In this document: positions 51,870 through 63,956 of the stretch, piece after piece
Layout: every line of letters begins with the position of its first letter
Position numbering within the stretch: the stretch's first letter is position 1
Assembly: GCF_001436755.1 (NCBI RefSeq)
Contig: NZ_AYZD01000034.1
Coordinates: 42,270-106,269 of the forward strand
Direction: 5' to 3'
Length of the DNA stretch: 64,000 nucleotides
Source: Liquorilactobacillus aquaticus DSM 21051
GTDB lineage: Bacteria; Bacillota; Bacilli; Lactobacillales; Lactobacillaceae
The notes under the pieces: model-generated
Told to the model about the DNA's origin: nothing
The model's database searches: none
Seen by the model: the letters and a program-made list of their open reading frames with translations, nothing else
Program-made: the position numbers and the translations under genes

Positions 51870-52177
51870 ATTTAACCACGCATCTTTTATTTTGTCACTT
51901 TAAAAACTAACTGACTAACTATCATGAATTTTAACAACAAAACATCTTCCAATCTAATCATAAAAATAAGCATTCGTAATTGTCCAATTTACAATAACTG
52001 AACTTAATACTGTTCTGTTCGTAATACTACAAGTATTCCCCTGCTTCAGAACAAGGATAAACCATTAATTTCTGCAAATAACTTATAAAACTGGCATCTG
52101 CTCCGCGAATCAGTTGCTTATCTCTTCAATGTCCAAAACACTTGGAAAAGATTTTTTTCAATTTTGCCCATTTTATT
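51870..52177. other. Gene-free gap between comC and rpoC
   Basis: About 310 bp, AT-rich, no supportable gene, RNA or repeat. The genes on both sides point into it and both have terminators at its edges. Confidence 0.6.
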
Positions 52178-52222
52178 CAAAAAAGGATTGAGCACAAAAT
52201 AATACTGGCTCAATCCTTTTTT
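52178..52222 (-). terminator. Terminator of rpoBC
   Basis: AAAAAAGGATTGAGC/GCTCAATCCTTTTTT: a perfect 15-bp stem counting the A/T arms, 15-nt loop. About 90 bases behind rpoC; workable in both directions. Confidence 0.9.
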
Positions 52223-52311
52223 CTGTATTTTCACATCAAAGTGTGCCAAAAAGTTTTTTTCAGGCTCACTTTGCTATGCTATTGCTGTATTTCTATCCAA
52301 AGATTTGCAAA

Positions 52312-55300
52312 CTAATTATTATCGTTTTGCGGCTGTTTTTCTTCTGCCTTCAATTTTTTCTCTAAATCAGAAATTGAATAAACATTTTCAGAAACAGCTC
52401 CAACTTCTTTAGGCTTAATACCGCGATAATCCGGCATCCCTGTTCCAGCTGGAATAATCTTACCGATAATAACGTTTTCCTTCAAACCAATCAAAGGATC
52501 ATTCTTCCCACGAATTGCAGCATCTGTTAAGACACGCGTTGTTTCCTGGAAGGAAGCTGCAGACAAGAAACTGTTAGTTTCAAGTGATGCTTTTGTAATT
52601 CCCAGCAAGACTGGACGTGCAGTTGCAGGTATACTTCCTTTGATCAAAGTTTGATAGTTTTGATCTCTAAAGTCATTGATATCCATCAATGTACCTGGTA
52701 ATAGTTCTGTATCACCAGGATCCATGACACGTACTTTACGTAACATTTGACGCGCCATAACTTCAATATGCTTATCAGAGATCTCTACACCTTGCATACG
52801 ATATACTTTTTGTACTTCACGTAAGATATAGTTTTCAGTTGAAAGAACATCTCGCACTTTAATCAGTTGTTTTGGATCAACTGAACCAACCGTTAATGCT
52901 TCACCACGATGAATTGAGTCTCCTTCACCAACTTTAAGCACTGACGTAAACGGTAGACTGTATGTTCGAGTATCAGTTTCACCCTTAACAGTAACTTCCT
53001 TTGTCCGTTCTGCTGGATTCTCCTCAATACTTTCGATAATACCGGTAACTTCAGAAATTTCAGCACGACCTTTAGGATTACGTGCCTCAAAGATTTCTTG
53101 AACACGAGGAAGTCCTTGTGTAATATCGTCCCCAGCAACACCACCAGTATGGAAAGTCCGCATAGTTAACTGCGTACCAGGTTCACCAATCGATTGGGCA
53201 GCAACTGTTCCGACTGCTTCACCAACTTCAACCTCATCTCCAGTAGCCATATTACGACCATAGCAGCGTTCACACACACCATGTTTAGTATTGCAAGTAA
53301 AGGCTGAGCGAATAGTAACTTTTTCGATTCCAGCTTTTACAATCGCCTGAGCCATATTCTCATCAATCAATTCATTTGCAGGAACAATAACTTCACCAGT
53401 TTTAGGATTTTTGACTGTTTTCATTGCGTAACGGCCCAGAACACGATCAAACAATGGTTCAATCAGCTCATTACCCTCACGTATCGAAGTTACATCAAGT
53501 CCACGGTCAGTCCCACAATCTTTTTCACGAATAATAACATCTTGGGCCACATCTACTAAACGACGAGTCAAGTATCCTGAATCGGCGGTCTTTAAAGCCG
53601 TATCAGTCATTCCCTTACGAGCCCCATGGGTAGAAATAAACATTTCCATAACCGACAATCCCTCACGGAAGTTAGCAACAATAGGTAATTCCATTGTTTT
53701 ACCGTTAGGAGCAGCCATTAAGCCACGCATGCCAGCCAACTGAGTAAAGTTAGAGATGTTCCCACGCGCTCCAGAATCTGACATCATCTGAATTGGATTT
53801 TCTGGATCCATATTCTGAACAAGTTTATCCTGAATTTCATCTTTAGCATTGTTCCAGATTGCGATAACTCGTTCATAACGTTCATCCTCAGTAATTAAAC
53901 CGCGACGAAACTGTTTAGCCACATTATTAACTTCCTTATGAGCATCCTCAATAATGCCAGGTTTTTCCTTCAAATCTGTAATATCGGAAATTCCCACTGT
54001 TAAACCAGACTTAGTTGACTCATAATATCCTAAGTCTTTCAGTCTATCCAGTAATTTGGAAGTTTCTGTAACCTTAAACTTCTTATAAACTTCTGCAACA
54101 ATATCACTCAAAAAACCAGCCTTGAATGGTCCAACAAGTTCATGATCTTCTAAGAACTGATGAATATCTGTTCCTGGTTCAACGAAATACTTATCAGGTG
54201 TTTTCTCAGTTAGGTTTTCAGAAGTAGGTTCATTCAAATATGGGAAGTCAGCAGGTAAAATCTCATTGAAGATTGCTTTTCCTGCAGTAGTTACCATAAC
54301 ACGTTCCTTTTGCCAATCTGAAAATGGTTTTCCAGCAGCTGCCAATGTTGCAGTCTGCAATCCAATTCGTGTATGCAAATGAACATAATTGTTCAAGTAA
54401 GCTGTACGGACCTCATTAACATCTTTGAAGACCATACCTTCGCCTTCACGTTTTGCCTCTTCAATTGTCAGATAATAGTTTCCAATAACCATATCTTGTG
54501 ATGGTGTCACAATTGGCTTACCATCTTTTGGAGCCAAGATATGATGTGCGGCCAACATCAGCAAACGTGCTTCAGCTTGAGCTTCATCTGATAACGGGAC
54601 ATGGATCGCCATTTGATCCCCATCAAAATCGGCATTGTACGCTTCACAAGCCAAGGGGTGCAGTCTCATTGACTTACCGTTAACCAGCTTAGGTTCAAAA
54701 GCTTGGATTCCCAAACGATGCAAAGTAGGCGCGCGGTTAAGAAGAACTGGATGTTCCTTGATGACATCTTCCAAAACGTCCCAGATATCTTCATCACGGC
54801 GATCAATCTTACGTTTAGCATTTTTTATGTTAGAAGCCATTTCACGCTTAACGAGTTCCTTCATCATGAATGGCTTGAATAACTCTAACGCCATTTCATG
54901 TGGGATACCCATCTGGTTCATTTTTAACTTAGGTCCAACATCAATAACTGAACGTCCTGAATAATCAACACGTTTACCAAGCAGATTTTGACGGAAACGC
55001 CCTTGCTTACCTTTAAGCATGTGTGACAAAGACTTGAGTGGACGATTACCGGGCCCAGTTACTGGACGCCCACGGCGGCCATTGTCGATTAATGCATCAA
55101 CAGCCTCTTGCAGCATCCTCTTTTCATTCTGAACAATGATTCCAGGTGCATTTAAATCAAGCAATCTTTTCAAACGATTGTTACGGTTGATTACACGACG
55201 ATAGAGGTCATTTAAATCAGATGTTGCAAAACGTCCACCTTCTAATTGGACCATTGGACGTAAGTCCGGTGGAATAACAGGAATTGCATCCATAACCATC

Positions 55301-55974
55301 CATGCGGGCTCATTTCCAGATTTCAAGAAAGACTCAAGAATATCTAACCGTCTAACAGCACGAGTCCGTTTTTGACCAGTTGCTTCTTTCAATTCTTCCT
55401 TCAATTCGGTACATTCAGTTTCAAGCTCAACATCGCGCAACAAACTTCTAATCGCTTCAGCGCCCATGCCTGCTTTGAATTCTTTCCCATACTGCTCACG
55501 TTTTTCACGATATTCGCGTTCGGTCAGTAACTGTTTTTTCTCTAATGGCGTATTACCAGGTTCAGTTACCACATATGAGGCAAAATAGATAATTTCTTCG
55601 AGCGCACGTGGACTCATGTCGAGTACAAGACCCATCCGACTAGGGATACCCTTAAAGTACCAAATATGTGTTACTGGTGCTGCAAGTTCGATATGCGCCA
55701 TTCTTTCACGCCGTACCTTTGCACGAGTAACTTCAACCCCGCAACGGTCACAAACAATACCTTTATAACGGATGCGTTTGTATTTACCGCAAGCACATTC
55801 CCAGTCTTTAGTAGGTCCAAATATTCTTTCGTCGAACAAACCATCTTTTTCAGGCTTCAACGTACGATAGTTGATTGTTTCTGGTTTCTTTACTTCTCCA
55901 TAAGACCAGCTGCGGATCTTATCAGAAGAAGCCAAGCCAATCTGCATGCTATCGAATTTATTGACATCGATCAA
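52312..55974 (-). CDS. rpoC: DNA-directed RNA polymerase subunit beta'
   Basis: 1220 residues. N-terminal zinc finger [19 protein letters not shown], catalytic [15 protein letters not shown] with the three metal-binding aspartates, trigger-loop and the second cysteine cluster ([13 protein letters not shown]). TTG start 8 bases behind AAGGAGGTC. Follows rpoB by about 70 bp. Confidence 0.98.
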   Translation of the reverse strand: MIDVNKFDSMQIGLASSDKIRSWSYGEVKKPETINYRTLKPEKDGLFDERIFGPTKDWECACGKYKRIRYKGIVCDRCGVEVTRAKVRRERMAHIELAAPVTHIWYFKGIPSRMGLVLDMSPRALEEIIYFASYVVTEPGNTPLEKKQLLTEREYREKREQYGKEFKAGMGAEAIRSLLRDVELETECTELKEELKEATGQKRTRAVRRLDILESFLKSGNEPAWMVMDAIPVIPPDLRPMVQLEGGRFATSDLNDLYRRVINRNNRLKRLLDLNAPGIIVQNEKRMLQEAVDALIDNGRRGRPVTGPGNRPLKSLSHMLKGKQGRFRQNLLGKRVDYSGRSVIDVGPKLKMNQMGIPHEMALELFKPFMMKELVKREMASNIKNAKRKIDRRDEDIWDVLEDVIKEHPVLLNRAPTLHRLGIQAFEPKLVNGKSMRLHPLACEAYNADFDGDQMAIHVPLSDEAQAEARLLMLAAHHILAPKDGKPIVTPSQDMVIGNYYLTIEEAKREGEGMVFKDVNEVRTAYLNNYVHLHTRIGLQTATLAAAGKPFSDWQKERVMVTTAGKAIFNEILPADFPYLNEPTSENLTEKTPDKYFVEPGTDIHQFLEDHELVGPFKAGFLSDIVAEVYKKFKVTETSKLLDRLKDLGYYESTKSGLTVGISDITDLKEKPGIIEDAHKEVNNVAKQFRRGLITEDERYERVIAIWNNAKDEIQDKLVQNMDPENPIQMMSDSGARGNISNFTQLAGMRGLMAAPNGKTMELPIVANFREGLSVMEMFISTHGARKGMTDTALKTADSGYLTRRLVDVAQDVIIREKDCGTDRGLDVTSIREGNELIEPLFDRVLGRYAMKTVKNPKTGEVIVPANELIDENMAQAIVKAGIEKVTIRSAFTCNTKHGVCERCYGRNMATGDEVEVGEAVGTVAAQSIGEPGTQLTMRTFHTGGVAGDDITQGLPRVQEIFEARNPKGRAEISEVTGIIESIEENPAERTKEVTVKGETDTRTYSLPFTSVLKVGEGDSIHRGEALTVGSVDPKQLIKVRDVLSTENYILREVQKVYRMQGVEISDKHIEVMARQMLRKVRVMDPGDTELLPGTLMDINDFRDQNYQTLIKGSIPATARPVLLGITKASLETNSFLSAASFQETTRVLTDAAIRGKNDPLIGLKENVIIGKIIPAGTGMPDYRGIKPKEVGAVSENVYSISDLEKKLKAEEKQPQNDNN

Positions 55975-56044
55975 GAGACCGACCTCCTTTTCTTTAGTTG
56001 ATTTCTAAACACTAAATTTTCTTAGTGCTATCCCATATTCTGCC

Positions 56045-59000
56045 TTATTTTTCTGTTTTAGTTTCAGCTTTCTCTGCATCTTCTGCCTGTTCTTTAGCCT
56101 TTTTTTCTGCCTGTTCTTTAGCAAGCTTACTCAAAGCATCAACATTCACAACGTCATCATCATCTTCGTCCATGTCTCTGAGTTCAATTTCCTTTTTCTC
56201 AGAATCAAGAACCTTCATATCCAATCCTAATGACTGTAATTCTTTGACCAGAACACGGAATGATTCAGGAACACCTGGTTTTGGAATTGGTTCGCCCTTC
56301 ACGATTGCCTCGTAAGTTTTTACACGCCCCACAACATCATCAGACTTGTAAGTCATGATTTCTTGCAATGTGTACGCTGCACCATATGCTTCAAGTGCCC
56401 AAACTTCCATTTCACCAAACCTTTGGCCACCAAATTGTGCCTTACCACCAAGAGGCTGTTGTGTAACAAGAGAGTACGGTCCAATAGAACGTGCATGAAT
56501 CTTATCGTCAACCATATGAGCAAGTTTCAGATAGTACATAACACCAACTGAGATACGATTATCGAATGGTTCACCTGTCCGACCATCATAGACAACGGTT
56601 TTACCATCACTTGAAATACCGGCTTCTTTTAATGCTTCCCAAATATCTTCATCACGTGCACCATCAAAAACAGGCGATGCTACATGGATTCCCAACTTAC
56701 GTGCGGCAATTCCTAAGTGAAGTTCAAGCACTTGCCCGATATTCATACGGGAAGGAACACCCATTGGGCTCAGCATAATATCGATCGGTGTACCATCTGG
56801 GAGATACGGCATATCTTCTTCGGGAATAACGATTGAAACAGTCCCTTTATTACCATGACGTCCAGCCATTTTATCCCCAACTTGAATCTTACGTTTTTGT
56901 GCGATGTAGACCCGAACCATCATGTTGACACCTGGAGACAATTCATCCCCAGCCTCACGTGTAAAGATCTTAACATCTTGCACAATTCCGCCACCACCAT
57001 GAGGTACACGTAGCGAAGTATCTCTAACTTCACGCGCTTTCTCACCGAAAATGGCATGCAGCAAACGCTCTTCAGCAGATAATTCAGTCACACCTTTAGG
57101 AGTTACTTTACCGACCAGAATATCACCATCATGAACCTCTGCACCAATACGGACAATTCCAAATTCATCAAGATCTTTTAATGCATCTTCACCGACATTG
57201 GGTATTTCACGTGTCATTTCTTCCGGCCCAAGCTTAGTATCACGCGCTTCAGATTCATGCTCCTCAATATGAATAGAAGTATAGACATCTTCCTTGACGA
57301 GGCGTTCATTAATTGCGATCGCATCTTCAAAGTTATATCCATCCCATGTCATAAAGGCAATCAGTGGGTTTTGACCCAGTGCCAATTCTCCATTTTCCAT
57401 TGATGGTCCATCAGCCAAAACTTCATCAGCATCAACATGATCGCCTACACGAACTATCGGACGCTGATTATAGTTTTTACCACCATTTGAACGGCGAAAC
57501 TTCATTAACTTGTATTTGTCAAGTGAACCGTCATCACGGCGAACACGTACTTCGCGTGCATCGACATATTCAACTGTTCCTTCATTTTTACAAATCAAAG
57601 CAACTCCGGAATCATGTGCTGCTTTGTATTCTATACCGGTTCCTACCAAAGGTGCATGCGGGTTAAGCAATGGAACAGCTTGTCTCTGCATATTAGCTCC
57701 CATTAACGCACGGTTAGAATCATCATTTTCCAAGAAAGGAATACATGCTGTCGCAACGGCAACTACTTGTTTAGGTGAGACGTCCATATAATCGACTTTG
57801 TCGATTGAGATTTCAATATTCTCACTTTTAGCACGTGCCATAACAATATCATCAACAAACGAACCATCATCATTTAAAGGTGAGTTAGCTTGTGCGATTA
57901 CATAATTATCTTCTTCATCTGCAGTTAAATAATCAATTTTTTCTGTAACCTTATGCGTTGTCCAAGAAACACGACGATAAGGGGTTTCAATAAACCCATA
58001 TTTATTGATGCGTGCGTAAGAAGACAGACTATTGATCAACCCAATATTAGGTCCTTCAGGAGTTTCAATTGGGCACATCCGGCCATAATGCGTGTAATGA
58101 ACATCACGAACTTCATACCCAGCACGATCACGAGTCAAACCACCAGGTCCCAAAGCAGATAATCGACGTTTATGCGTTAATTCGCCAAGCGGATTAGTTT
58201 GATCCATAAATTGTGACAATTGTGAACTACCAAAAAATTCCTTAATTGAGGCAACCACGGGCCGAATATTGATTAATTGCTGCGGTGTAACGGTCGATGT
58301 ATCCTGAATTGACATTCTTTCACGAACAACACGTTCCATTCTTGAAAGACCGATTCTAAATTGGTTTTGAAGTAATTCTCCAACAGAACGGATACGTCTA
58401 TTCCCCAAATGATCAATATCATCTGCAAAACCAATACCTTCTTGCAGGTTGAAGAAATAATTCATTGAAGAAATAATATCAGCAGGGAGAATGTGCTTAT
58501 ACTTCAAATCAATATGACCATTACCAATCATTTTGACAACTTTTTCTGGATCTTTTTCAGAATAAACATTAATGATCTGCAAAGTCATCGGATCCGTAAC
58601 AACACCCTCTTCTGAAGGATGGAAAGTTACCGTTTTAAAATCTTCACGGTCAAGGTACGGAGCCAATTTATCCATAATATGCTTATCGATAACAGTATCT
58701 TTTTTAGCAATAATTTCACCAGTATCTGGATCTGCTAGTGTTTCTGCTAAGGTTTTGTTCAATAAGCGTGTTTTCAGGTTCAACTTTTTGTTGACCTTAT
58801 AACGTCCAACAGGCGCAAAATCGTAACGTTTTGGATCGAAGAAACGCGCAGTCAATAAACTGCGGGCACTATCAGCCGTTTTAGGTTCACCTGGACGAAG
58901 ACGTTCATAAACATCTTTCAGAGATTCAGCGACTCTTGAATCTTCAGTATTTTTATGAACATCTTTTTCTAATGTCAGCATTAAACTGTCATTAGTCCCC

Positions 59001-59632
59001 AACATTTTGATGATTTCATCATCTGAGCTGTACCCCAATGCCCGAACTAATTCCGTAAGCGGAATTTTACGCGTGCGGTCAATCCGAACATAAGCAATAT
59101 TTTTTGCATCTGTTTCATATTCAAGCCAAGCACCACGGTTAGGGATCACCGTAGTTCCATAATTTTCGCGGCCATTTTTATCTAATTCTTCACTATAATA
59201 AACACCTGGTGAACGAACTAATTGAGAAACAATTACACGTTCTGCACCATTTATAATAAATGTTCCTTGTTCTGTCATTAAAGGAAAATCACCAAAGAAA
59301 ACATCTTGTGACTTGATTTCACCAGTTTCATGATTAATTAGATTCAATGTGACATGAAGCGGAGCTGAATAATTTGCATCATGCTGTCTTGCTTCATCGA
59401 CTGTATATTTTGGTTCTAACAATTGATAGTCGACAAATTCAAGTGACAAATTACCAGCAAAGTCTTCAATCGGCATAATGTCTTCGAACATTTCACGAAG
59501 ACCTTCGTCTAAGAACCACTTGTAGGAATTTGACTGAATTTCGATCAAGTTTGGTAACTCCAAAACTTCTTTGATCCGGGCATAACTTCTACGTGTACGG
59601 TGTTTACCGTATTTTACTAAATGTCCTGCCAA
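56045..59632 (-). CDS. rpoB: DNA-directed RNA polymerase subunit beta
   Basis: 1195 residues. Rifampicin region ([31 protein letters not shown]) is wild type by eye. The acidic C-terminal tail ([16 protein letters not shown]...) is longer than in Bacillus. GTG at 59641 is part of the Shine-Dalgarno GAGAGGTG; TTG at 59632, six bases behind it, gives the family start ([19 protein letters not shown]). Confidence 0.97.
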   Translation of the reverse strand: MAGHLVKYGKHRTRRSYARIKEVLELPNLIEIQSNSYKWFLDEGLREMFEDIMPIEDFAGNLSLEFVDYQLLEPKYTVDEARQHDANYSAPLHVTLNLINHETGEIKSQDVFFGDFPLMTEQGTFIINGAERVIVSQLVRSPGVYYSEELDKNGRENYGTTVIPNRGAWLEYETDAKNIAYVRIDRTRKIPLTELVRALGYSSDDEIIKMLGTNDSLMLTLEKDVHKNTEDSRVAESLKDVYERLRPGEPKTADSARSLLTARFFDPKRYDFAPVGRYKVNKKLNLKTRLLNKTLAETLADPDTGEIIAKKDTVIDKHIMDKLAPYLDREDFKTVTFHPSEEGVVTDPMTLQIINVYSEKDPEKVVKMIGNGHIDLKYKHILPADIISSMNYFFNLQEGIGFADDIDHLGNRRIRSVGELLQNQFRIGLSRMERVVRERMSIQDTSTVTPQQLINIRPVVASIKEFFGSSQLSQFMDQTNPLGELTHKRRLSALGPGGLTRDRAGYEVRDVHYTHYGRMCPIETPEGPNIGLINSLSSYARINKYGFIETPYRRVSWTTHKVTEKIDYLTADEEDNYVIAQANSPLNDDGSFVDDIVMARAKSENIEISIDKVDYMDVSPKQVVAVATACIPFLENDDSNRALMGANMQRQAVPLLNPHAPLVGTGIEYKAAHDSGVALICKNEGTVEYVDAREVRVRRDDGSLDKYKLMKFRRSNGGKNYNQRPIVRVGDHVDADEVLADGPSMENGELALGQNPLIAFMTWDGYNFEDAIAINERLVKEDVYTSIHIEEHESEARDTKLGPEEMTREIPNVGEDALKDLDEFGIVRIGAEVHDGDILVGKVTPKGVTELSAEERLLHAIFGEKAREVRDTSLRVPHGGGGIVQDVKIFTREAGDELSPGVNMMVRVYIAQKRKIQVGDKMAGRHGNKGTVSIVIPEEDMPYLPDGTPIDIMLSPMGVPSRMNIGQVLELHLGIAARKLGIHVASPVFDGARDEDIWEALKEAGISSDGKTVVYDGRTGEPFDNRISVGVMYYLKLAHMVDDKIHARSIGPYSLVTQQPLGGKAQFGGQRFGEMEVWALEAYGAAYTLQEIMTYKSDDVVGRVKTYEAIVKGEPIPKPGVPESFRVLVKELQSLGLDMKVLDSEKKEIELRDMDEDDDDVVNVDALSKLAKEQAEKKAKEQAEDAEKAETKTEK

Positions 59633-59642
59633 ATTGTTCACC

Positions 59643-59843
59643 TCTCAAATTTTTTCTGCGAATCATCCCAAAAAGCAGCAATTAAATATTACATTTTGAT
59701 TACAATTAATTTTTTGCTGCTTTTTTGGCAAAAAAAAACCAAAAACAGTATATGTCTGTCTGTCGACCATCACTATTTTTGCTTTTTCTTAAGTCAGTTA
59801 TGGACAATATATCATAACCAACTAAATTCACAGTATTTTCCAA
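59643..59843 (-). ncRNA. Long rpoB leader, candidate Lacto-rpoB RNA
   Basis: The predicted transcript starts about 200 nt before rpoB. Its last part folds into a strong hairpin, CAAAAAAGCAGCAA (59731-59712 region) with TTGCTGCTTTTTG (59668-59680 region), right in front of the ribosome site. A conserved RNA called Lacto-rpoB is known at this position only in lactic acid bacteria; I infer identity from place and structure, not from a sequence match. Confidence 0.5.
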
Positions 59844-59849
59844 TTACAA

Positions 59850-59878
59850 ATTTTAACAACTAATAGCAGCATTGTCAA
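59850..59878 (-). promoter_or_regulatory. Promoter of rpoBC
   Basis: -35 TTGACA (59878-59873), 17-bp spacer, -10 TAAAAT (59855-59850). The remaining approximately 95 bp up to the clpC terminator hold nothing else that I can see. Confidence 0.8.
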
Positions 59879-59974
59879 GTCTAGTAAATGACCTGAACCA
59901 TTTTTATTAAAATGAGTGCTGCTAGAAAACAGTCATCACTATATTCTACAAAACATCTAAAAAGAATAAGAGAT

Positions 59975-60016
59975 AAAGAAAGTTCTAGGAACTCTTTCTC
60001 ATGAATTCCTAGAACT
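59975..60016 (-). terminator. Terminator after clpC
   Basis: Perfect 11-bp stem AGTTCTAGGAA/TTCCTAGAACT with a 14-nt loop; the T run is interrupted (TTCTTTATC). Confidence 0.75.
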
Positions 60017-60076
60017 AACCTTAAGTTATGACTTAGACTAACATACAGTCTTTCTTCTTATTCATCTCGTTTAAAA

Positions 60077-62557
60077 CTACTTAGTAAGCTGACCAGCTGT
60101 TTTTTGATCATCATCTTGTACTTTTATATTGATTTTTCCTTTGCTTGCTCCGATTGTTACCTTACTGTTAACTTTAATTTGACCAGTGATCAAAGCCTCG
60201 CTTAATTTATCCTCGACTTCCGTTTGCAACGCTCTTCTTAATGGTCGAGCACCATATTCGGGATCAAAGCCCACTTTTGCAACCACATCAATTGCAGCAG
60301 GGGTAATCTTAATATCAACTTTTTGTTCACGAACACGATCTAATACACCTTTGGCCATCAGTTTTACGATTGCATGCAATTCCTTCGACGTAAGCGAATG
60401 AAAAATAACTGTTTCATCAATCCGATTAAGGAATTCAGGTCTAAAGGTCTTTTTCAAAGCCTCATGTATCTTAGAAGACATCGCCTTAAAGTCATCTGAA
60501 GCTTTTGAGCTTCCAAAACCAACTTGCTTTTCATCACGTAAAGCGGTAGCTCCCAAGTTCGAGGTCATAATAATAATGGTATTTCTAAAGTCAACTCGGC
60601 GCCCCTTAGAATCAGTTAAATATCCATCATCTAAGACCTGCAAAAGAATATTAAAAACATCAGGATGAGCCTTTTCAACCTCATCGAATAAAACAACAGA
60701 ATATGGATGCTGACGTACTTTCTCTGTTAACTGCCCGCCTTCTTCGTAACCAACGTAACCTGGCGGAGATCCTACCAAACGACTAGTAGCATATTTTTCC
60801 ATATACTCACTCATATCTATTCTGATAATCGAATCTTCAGTTCCAAACATAGCATCCGCTAAAGCCTTCGCCAATTCCGTTTTTCCAACACCCGTCGGTC
60901 CTAAAAACATAAATGAACCAATTGGCCGAACCGGATCCTTTAAACCACTGCGTGCACGGCGAATGGCACGTGATACAGCTGAGACCGCTTCTTCTTGTCC
61001 AATAACACGTTTGTGAAGAACATCTTCCAATCCAACTAGACGATCAGATTCCGATTTCTTCATCTGAGTCAGAGGCACACCCGTCCATTCAGACACGATT
61101 TCAGCAACATTTTCTTCAGTAACGCTAATCCCATATTTAGTTTTACCCGATTCATTGTCCTGCTCTTTTTGCTCCAACTTTTGCAATTGTTTCTTTGTGC
61201 GTAGTTCTTTTTGTCGAATATCCGCAGCTAATTCAAAGTTTTCAGAACTAAGGGCTTCAATTTTTTGCGTCGCTAATTCATCCAACAAATCTTTTTTATC
61301 AGTTGTTTTTTTAGTTTGACCTGATGTTTCTAACCGGACTCTTGCAGCCGATTCATCCATCAAATCGATTGCTTTATCTGGTAAGAAGCGATTAGTAATG
61401 TACCTTGTGCTTAAACGAACAGCTGCTTCAATCGCTTCATCTGTAATTTCAAGATGATGATGTGCTTCATACTTTGGTCGAAGTCCCTTCAAAATCTGGA
61501 CAGTTTCTTGAGGTGAAGGTTCATCAACTATAATTTTAGCAAAACGACGCTCAAGGGCAGAATCCGTCTCGATGTATTTCTGAAATTCATCAAGTGTCGT
61601 TGCCCCGATTACTTGAACCTCTCCACGAGCCAAAGCTGGTTTTAAGATGTTCGAAGCATCGATTGCACCCTCTGCACCACCAGCACCGATCAATGTATGC
61701 AACTCATCGATAAAAAGAATAACATTTCCATCTGAATAAATTTCATCAATGACCTTTTTAACCCGATCCTCAAATTCACCACGATATTTAGTACCTGCAA
61801 CCAATGAGCCCATATCAAGCATCATAACTCTTTTTTTCTGCAGGCTCTCTGGAACGTCACCATTAACAATACTCTGTGCCAAGCCTTCTGCAACAGCAGT
61901 TTTACCAACACCAGGTTCTCCAAGTAAGACTGGATTATTCTTAGTCCTGCGGCTGAGGACTTGAATTATACGTTTAACTTCTTTTTCACGTCCTATAACT
62001 GGGTCAATTTTGTTATCCTCAGCTAGCACATTTAAATTCCGTGCCAATGAATTCAATGTAGGTGTTCCATTTTTCTTTGTAACTTTTTTATCATACTTCT
62101 TAATCTGGGCTTCACTTAGACCAAGCTTATGAATAATAGTTTGATACATTTTTCGAGTATCAACATTCAAGCTCCGGAGTATCCGCGCAGATAAAATGTC
62201 ATCGTTTCTTAAAAGAGCCAATAAAAGATGCTCTGTTCCAATTTTTGTAGAATTAGTTCTTTTGGCTTCATCGCCAGCAATTGATAAGATTTCTTTTGCT
62301 CTAGGTGAATAAGGTAAATAATTGTTAGCACCATTGCGTTTTAATGTGCCATAGCCAGTTAGACGTTCTATCTCTTCTCGAATATCTGTCTCAGTCACAA
62401 TAAACTGTTGGAGTACTTTACTGGCTATTCCATTTGTTTCAAGCGTCAATGCCAGCAGCAAATGCTCCGTTCCAACAGCTTGATGTCTAAAATACTTTGC
62501 CTGTTCTTGAGCCAATACTAGAACTTGTCTAGCACTCGGTGTAAATAAGTTATCCAT
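60077..62557 (-). CDS. clpC: ATP-dependent Clp protease ATPase subunit ClpC
   Basis: 826 residues, Hsp100 unfoldase. N-domain with two Clp_N repeats (to about 145), AAA-1 with GEPGVGKTA, coiled M domain containing a UVR-like segment ([24 protein letters not shown]), AAA-2 with GPTGVGKTE, and the C-terminal domain holding the ClpP-binding GFG-type loop (VGFGSSK). Works with ClpP and an adaptor such as MecA. Follows ctsR by 17 bp and is under its control. Confidence 0.97.
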   Translation of the reverse strand: MDNLFTPSARQVLVLAQEQAKYFRHQAVGTEHLLLALTLETNGIASKVLQQFIVTETDIREEIERLTGYGTLKRNGANNYLPYSPRAKEILSIAGDEAKRTNSTKIGTEHLLLALLRNDDILSARILRSLNVDTRKMYQTIIHKLGLSEAQIKKYDKKVTKKNGTPTLNSLARNLNVLAEDNKIDPVIGREKEVKRIIQVLSRRTKNNPVLLGEPGVGKTAVAEGLAQSIVNGDVPESLQKKRVMMLDMGSLVAGTKYRGEFEDRVKKVIDEIYSDGNVILFIDELHTLIGAGGAEGAIDASNILKPALARGEVQVIGATTLDEFQKYIETDSALERRFAKIIVDEPSPQETVQILKGLRPKYEAHHHLEITDEAIEAAVRLSTRYITNRFLPDKAIDLMDESAARVRLETSGQTKKTTDKKDLLDELATQKIEALSSENFELAADIRQKELRTKKQLQKLEQKEQDNESGKTKYGISVTEENVAEIVSEWTGVPLTQMKKSESDRLVGLEDVLHKRVIGQEEAVSAVSRAIRRARSGLKDPVRPIGSFMFLGPTGVGKTELAKALADAMFGTEDSIIRIDMSEYMEKYATSRLVGSPPGYVGYEEGGQLTEKVRQHPYSVVLFDEVEKAHPDVFNILLQVLDDGYLTDSKGRRVDFRNTIIIMTSNLGATALRDEKQVGFGSSKASDDFKAMSSKIHEALKKTFRPEFLNRIDETVIFHSLTSKELHAIVKLMAKGVLDRVREQKVDIKITPAAIDVVAKVGFDPEYGARPLRRALQTEVEDKLSEALITGQIKVNSKVTIGASKGKINIKVQDDDQKTAGQLTK

Positions 62558-62574
62558 AATATAGCCCTCACTTT

Positions 62575-63042
62575 CTAATCGTCGTACTTTAGACGATTCA
62601 GTATACTGATCAAGATTCGAGCACGAACAGCATTTTCAACTCTTTTATCTTCAAATGCTAAAGTTTGCTGATCGATTGCTGCCAAAATAAGGTTTGCTTC
62701 TTTTTGCGTCAAAACATTATCTTCAAATAAACTCTGAATGATTTGGAATGCTTGCGTAGAACTGATGTTATTACCAATTACAGTCATTAAATCATCCAAT
62801 ACGTCTGCATCACTGATCAAATTGACCTTTGCAATCCTAATATAGCCGCCTCCACCTCTTTTACTACGAACAACATACCCATTTTGAATAGTAAAACGTG
62901 TGTTGATTACATAATTGATTTGGGATGGTACACAATTAAACAGTTGTGCTATCTCAGAACGTTTGATCTCAATCTGATGCGTATCAGCCAAGATTCTTTT
63001 TAGATATTCCTCAATGATATCAGAAATATTTTGTCCTTGCAT
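62575..63042 (-). CDS. ctsR: Transcriptional repressor CtsR
   Basis: 155 residues. Winged-helix DNA-binding domain with [27 protein letters not shown] and the glycine-rich thermosensing wing RGGGGYIRI. Represses clp and related heat-shock genes by binding a direct-repeat heptad. ATG at 63042 (MQGQNISDI) lies 9 bases behind AGAGG, whereas ATG at 63051 abuts it; the former matches Bacillus CtsR. No mcsA/mcsB lies between ctsR and clpC, as usual in lactobacilli. Confidence 0.95.
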   Translation of the reverse strand: MQGQNISDIIEEYLKRILADTHQIEIKRSEIAQLFNCVPSQINYVINTRFTIQNGYVVRSKRGGGGYIRIAKVNLISDADVLDDLMTVIGNNISSTQAFQIIQSLFEDNVLTQKEANLILAAIDQQTLAFEDKRVENAVRARILISILNRLKYDD

Positions 63043-63061
63043 ATATCTCATCCTCTAAACT

Positions 63062-63110
63062 TTTGACTAATGTTGACTATCATTATACGTAAAAAATCCA
63101 TAAATGCAAA
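63062..63110 (-). promoter_or_regulatory. ctsR-clpC promoter with CtsR operator
   Basis: -35 TTTGCA (63110-63105), 17-bp spacer, -10 TATAAT (63087-63082). Immediately downstream, AGTCAAC-ATT-AGTCAAA (63078-63062) is the CtsR heptad repeat, covering the transcription start. This gives autoregulated heat-shock control. Confidence 0.9.
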
Positions 63111-63225
63111 GATACAGCTCTGATTGTTTAATCTTACTTTTCATATTATAAAATTACTTTTAGCAAACCACAATCCCAACTCCTTATTTTGAACAAGGAT
63201 ACATACTACAAACCCTACAAGCAAT

Positions 63226-63259
63226 CAAAAAAACTCGTAACGTTATCTCCGTTACGAGT
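63226..63259 (-). terminator. Terminator of the tRNA cluster
   Basis: Perfect 10-bp stem ACTCGTAACG/CGTTACGAGT, 7-nt loop, then T run on the minus strand; 10 bases behind the last tRNA. Confidence 0.92.
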
Positions 63260-63268
63260 TTTTAATTA

Positions 63269-63342
63269 TCGGGAAAACAAGATTCGAACTTGCGACCCCT
63301 ACGTCCCGAACGTAGTGCTCTACCAAGCTGAGCTATTTCCCG
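63269..63342 (-). tRNA. tRNA-Pro(CGG)
   Basis: 74 nt, complete cloverleaf, anticodon loop TTCGGGA, reads CCG. CCA not encoded. It differs from its neighbour tRNA-Pro(TGG) in the anticodon stem and by paired changes in the acceptor and T stems, so the two are a diverged tandem duplicate. Last gene of the cluster. Confidence 0.95.
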
Positions 63343-63398
63343 AAAAAACTATCCTAAGCAATAAGAGCCCAGTTAAACCACAAGCAGTTGTTGACCAA

Positions 63399-63472
63399 TC
63401 GGGAAGACAGGATTCGAACCTGCGACCCCCTGGTCCCAAACCAGGTGCTCTACCAAGCTGAGCTACTTCCCG
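63399..63472 (-). tRNA. tRNA-Pro(TGG)
   Basis: 74 nt, anticodon loop TTTGGGA. With wobble this tRNA can read all Pro codons. CCA not encoded. 56 bp upstream of the CGG copy. Confidence 0.96.
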
Positions 63473-63479
63473 ATGAATA

Positions 63480-63553
63480 TGCACCCAGTAGGAGTCGAAC
63501 CTACAACCTTCTGATTCGTAGTCAGACACTCTATCCAATTGCGCTATGGGTGC
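63480..63553 (-). tRNA. tRNA-Arg(ACG)
   Basis: 74 nt, anticodon loop CTACGAA; A34 is expected to be made inosine by TadA to read CGU, CGC and CGA. CCA not encoded. Only 7 bp before the Pro gene. Confidence 0.96.
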
Positions 63554-63571
63554 AATATAATTAAATGAAAA

Positions 63572-63657
63572 TGCCGAGGACCGGAATCGAACCGGTACGG
63601 TAATCACTTACCGCAGGATTTTAAGTCCTGTGCGTCTGCCAGTTCCGCCACCCCGGC
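63572..63657 (-). tRNA. tRNA-Leu(TAA)
   Basis: 86 nt with the long variable arm of class II tRNAs, anticodon loop CTTAAAA. CCA not encoded. Confidence 0.96.
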
Positions 63658-63688
63658 AAAAAATAATAAACAAGCATTGACATTAACA

Positions 63689-63760
63689 AGCGGAAGACGG
63701 GATTCGAACCCGCGACCCCCACCTTGGCAAGGTGATGTTCTACCACTGAACTACTTCCGC
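63689..63760 (-). tRNA. tRNA-Gly(GCC)
   Basis: 72 nt, anticodon loop TTGCCAA, discriminator U as usual for bacterial tRNA-Gly. CCA not encoded. Confidence 0.96.
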
Positions 63761-63766
63761 ATAATA

Positions 63767-63842
63767 TGGTGCCGACTAGACGATTCGAACGCCCGACCCT
63801 CTGATTACAAATCAGATGCTCTACCAACTGAGCTAAGTCGGC
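63767..63842 (-). tRNA. tRNA-Thr(TGT)
   Basis: 73-nt body plus encoded CCA; anticodon loop TTTGTAA. Confidence 0.96.
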
Positions 63843-63859
63843 AATACAAATAAAAAAAA

Positions 63860-63944
63860 TGGTGCGGGTGAAGGGATTTGAACCCCCACGTCTTTCGACG
63901 CTAGAACCTAAATCTAGTGCGTCTGCCAATTCCGCCACACCCGC
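63860..63944 (-). tRNA. tRNA-Leu(TAG)
   Basis: 82-nt body with long variable arm plus encoded CCA; anticodon loop TTTAGGT, reads CUA and other CUN codons. Confidence 0.96.
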
Positions 63945-63956
63945 AAAATTGACCTA

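Noticed and set aside
63189..63461. Frames of 90-105 codons across the tRNA cluster on both strands
   Set aside because: They are translations of tRNA genes (the typical RFDSYWVH and AQLGRAPGLGPG artefact peptides).
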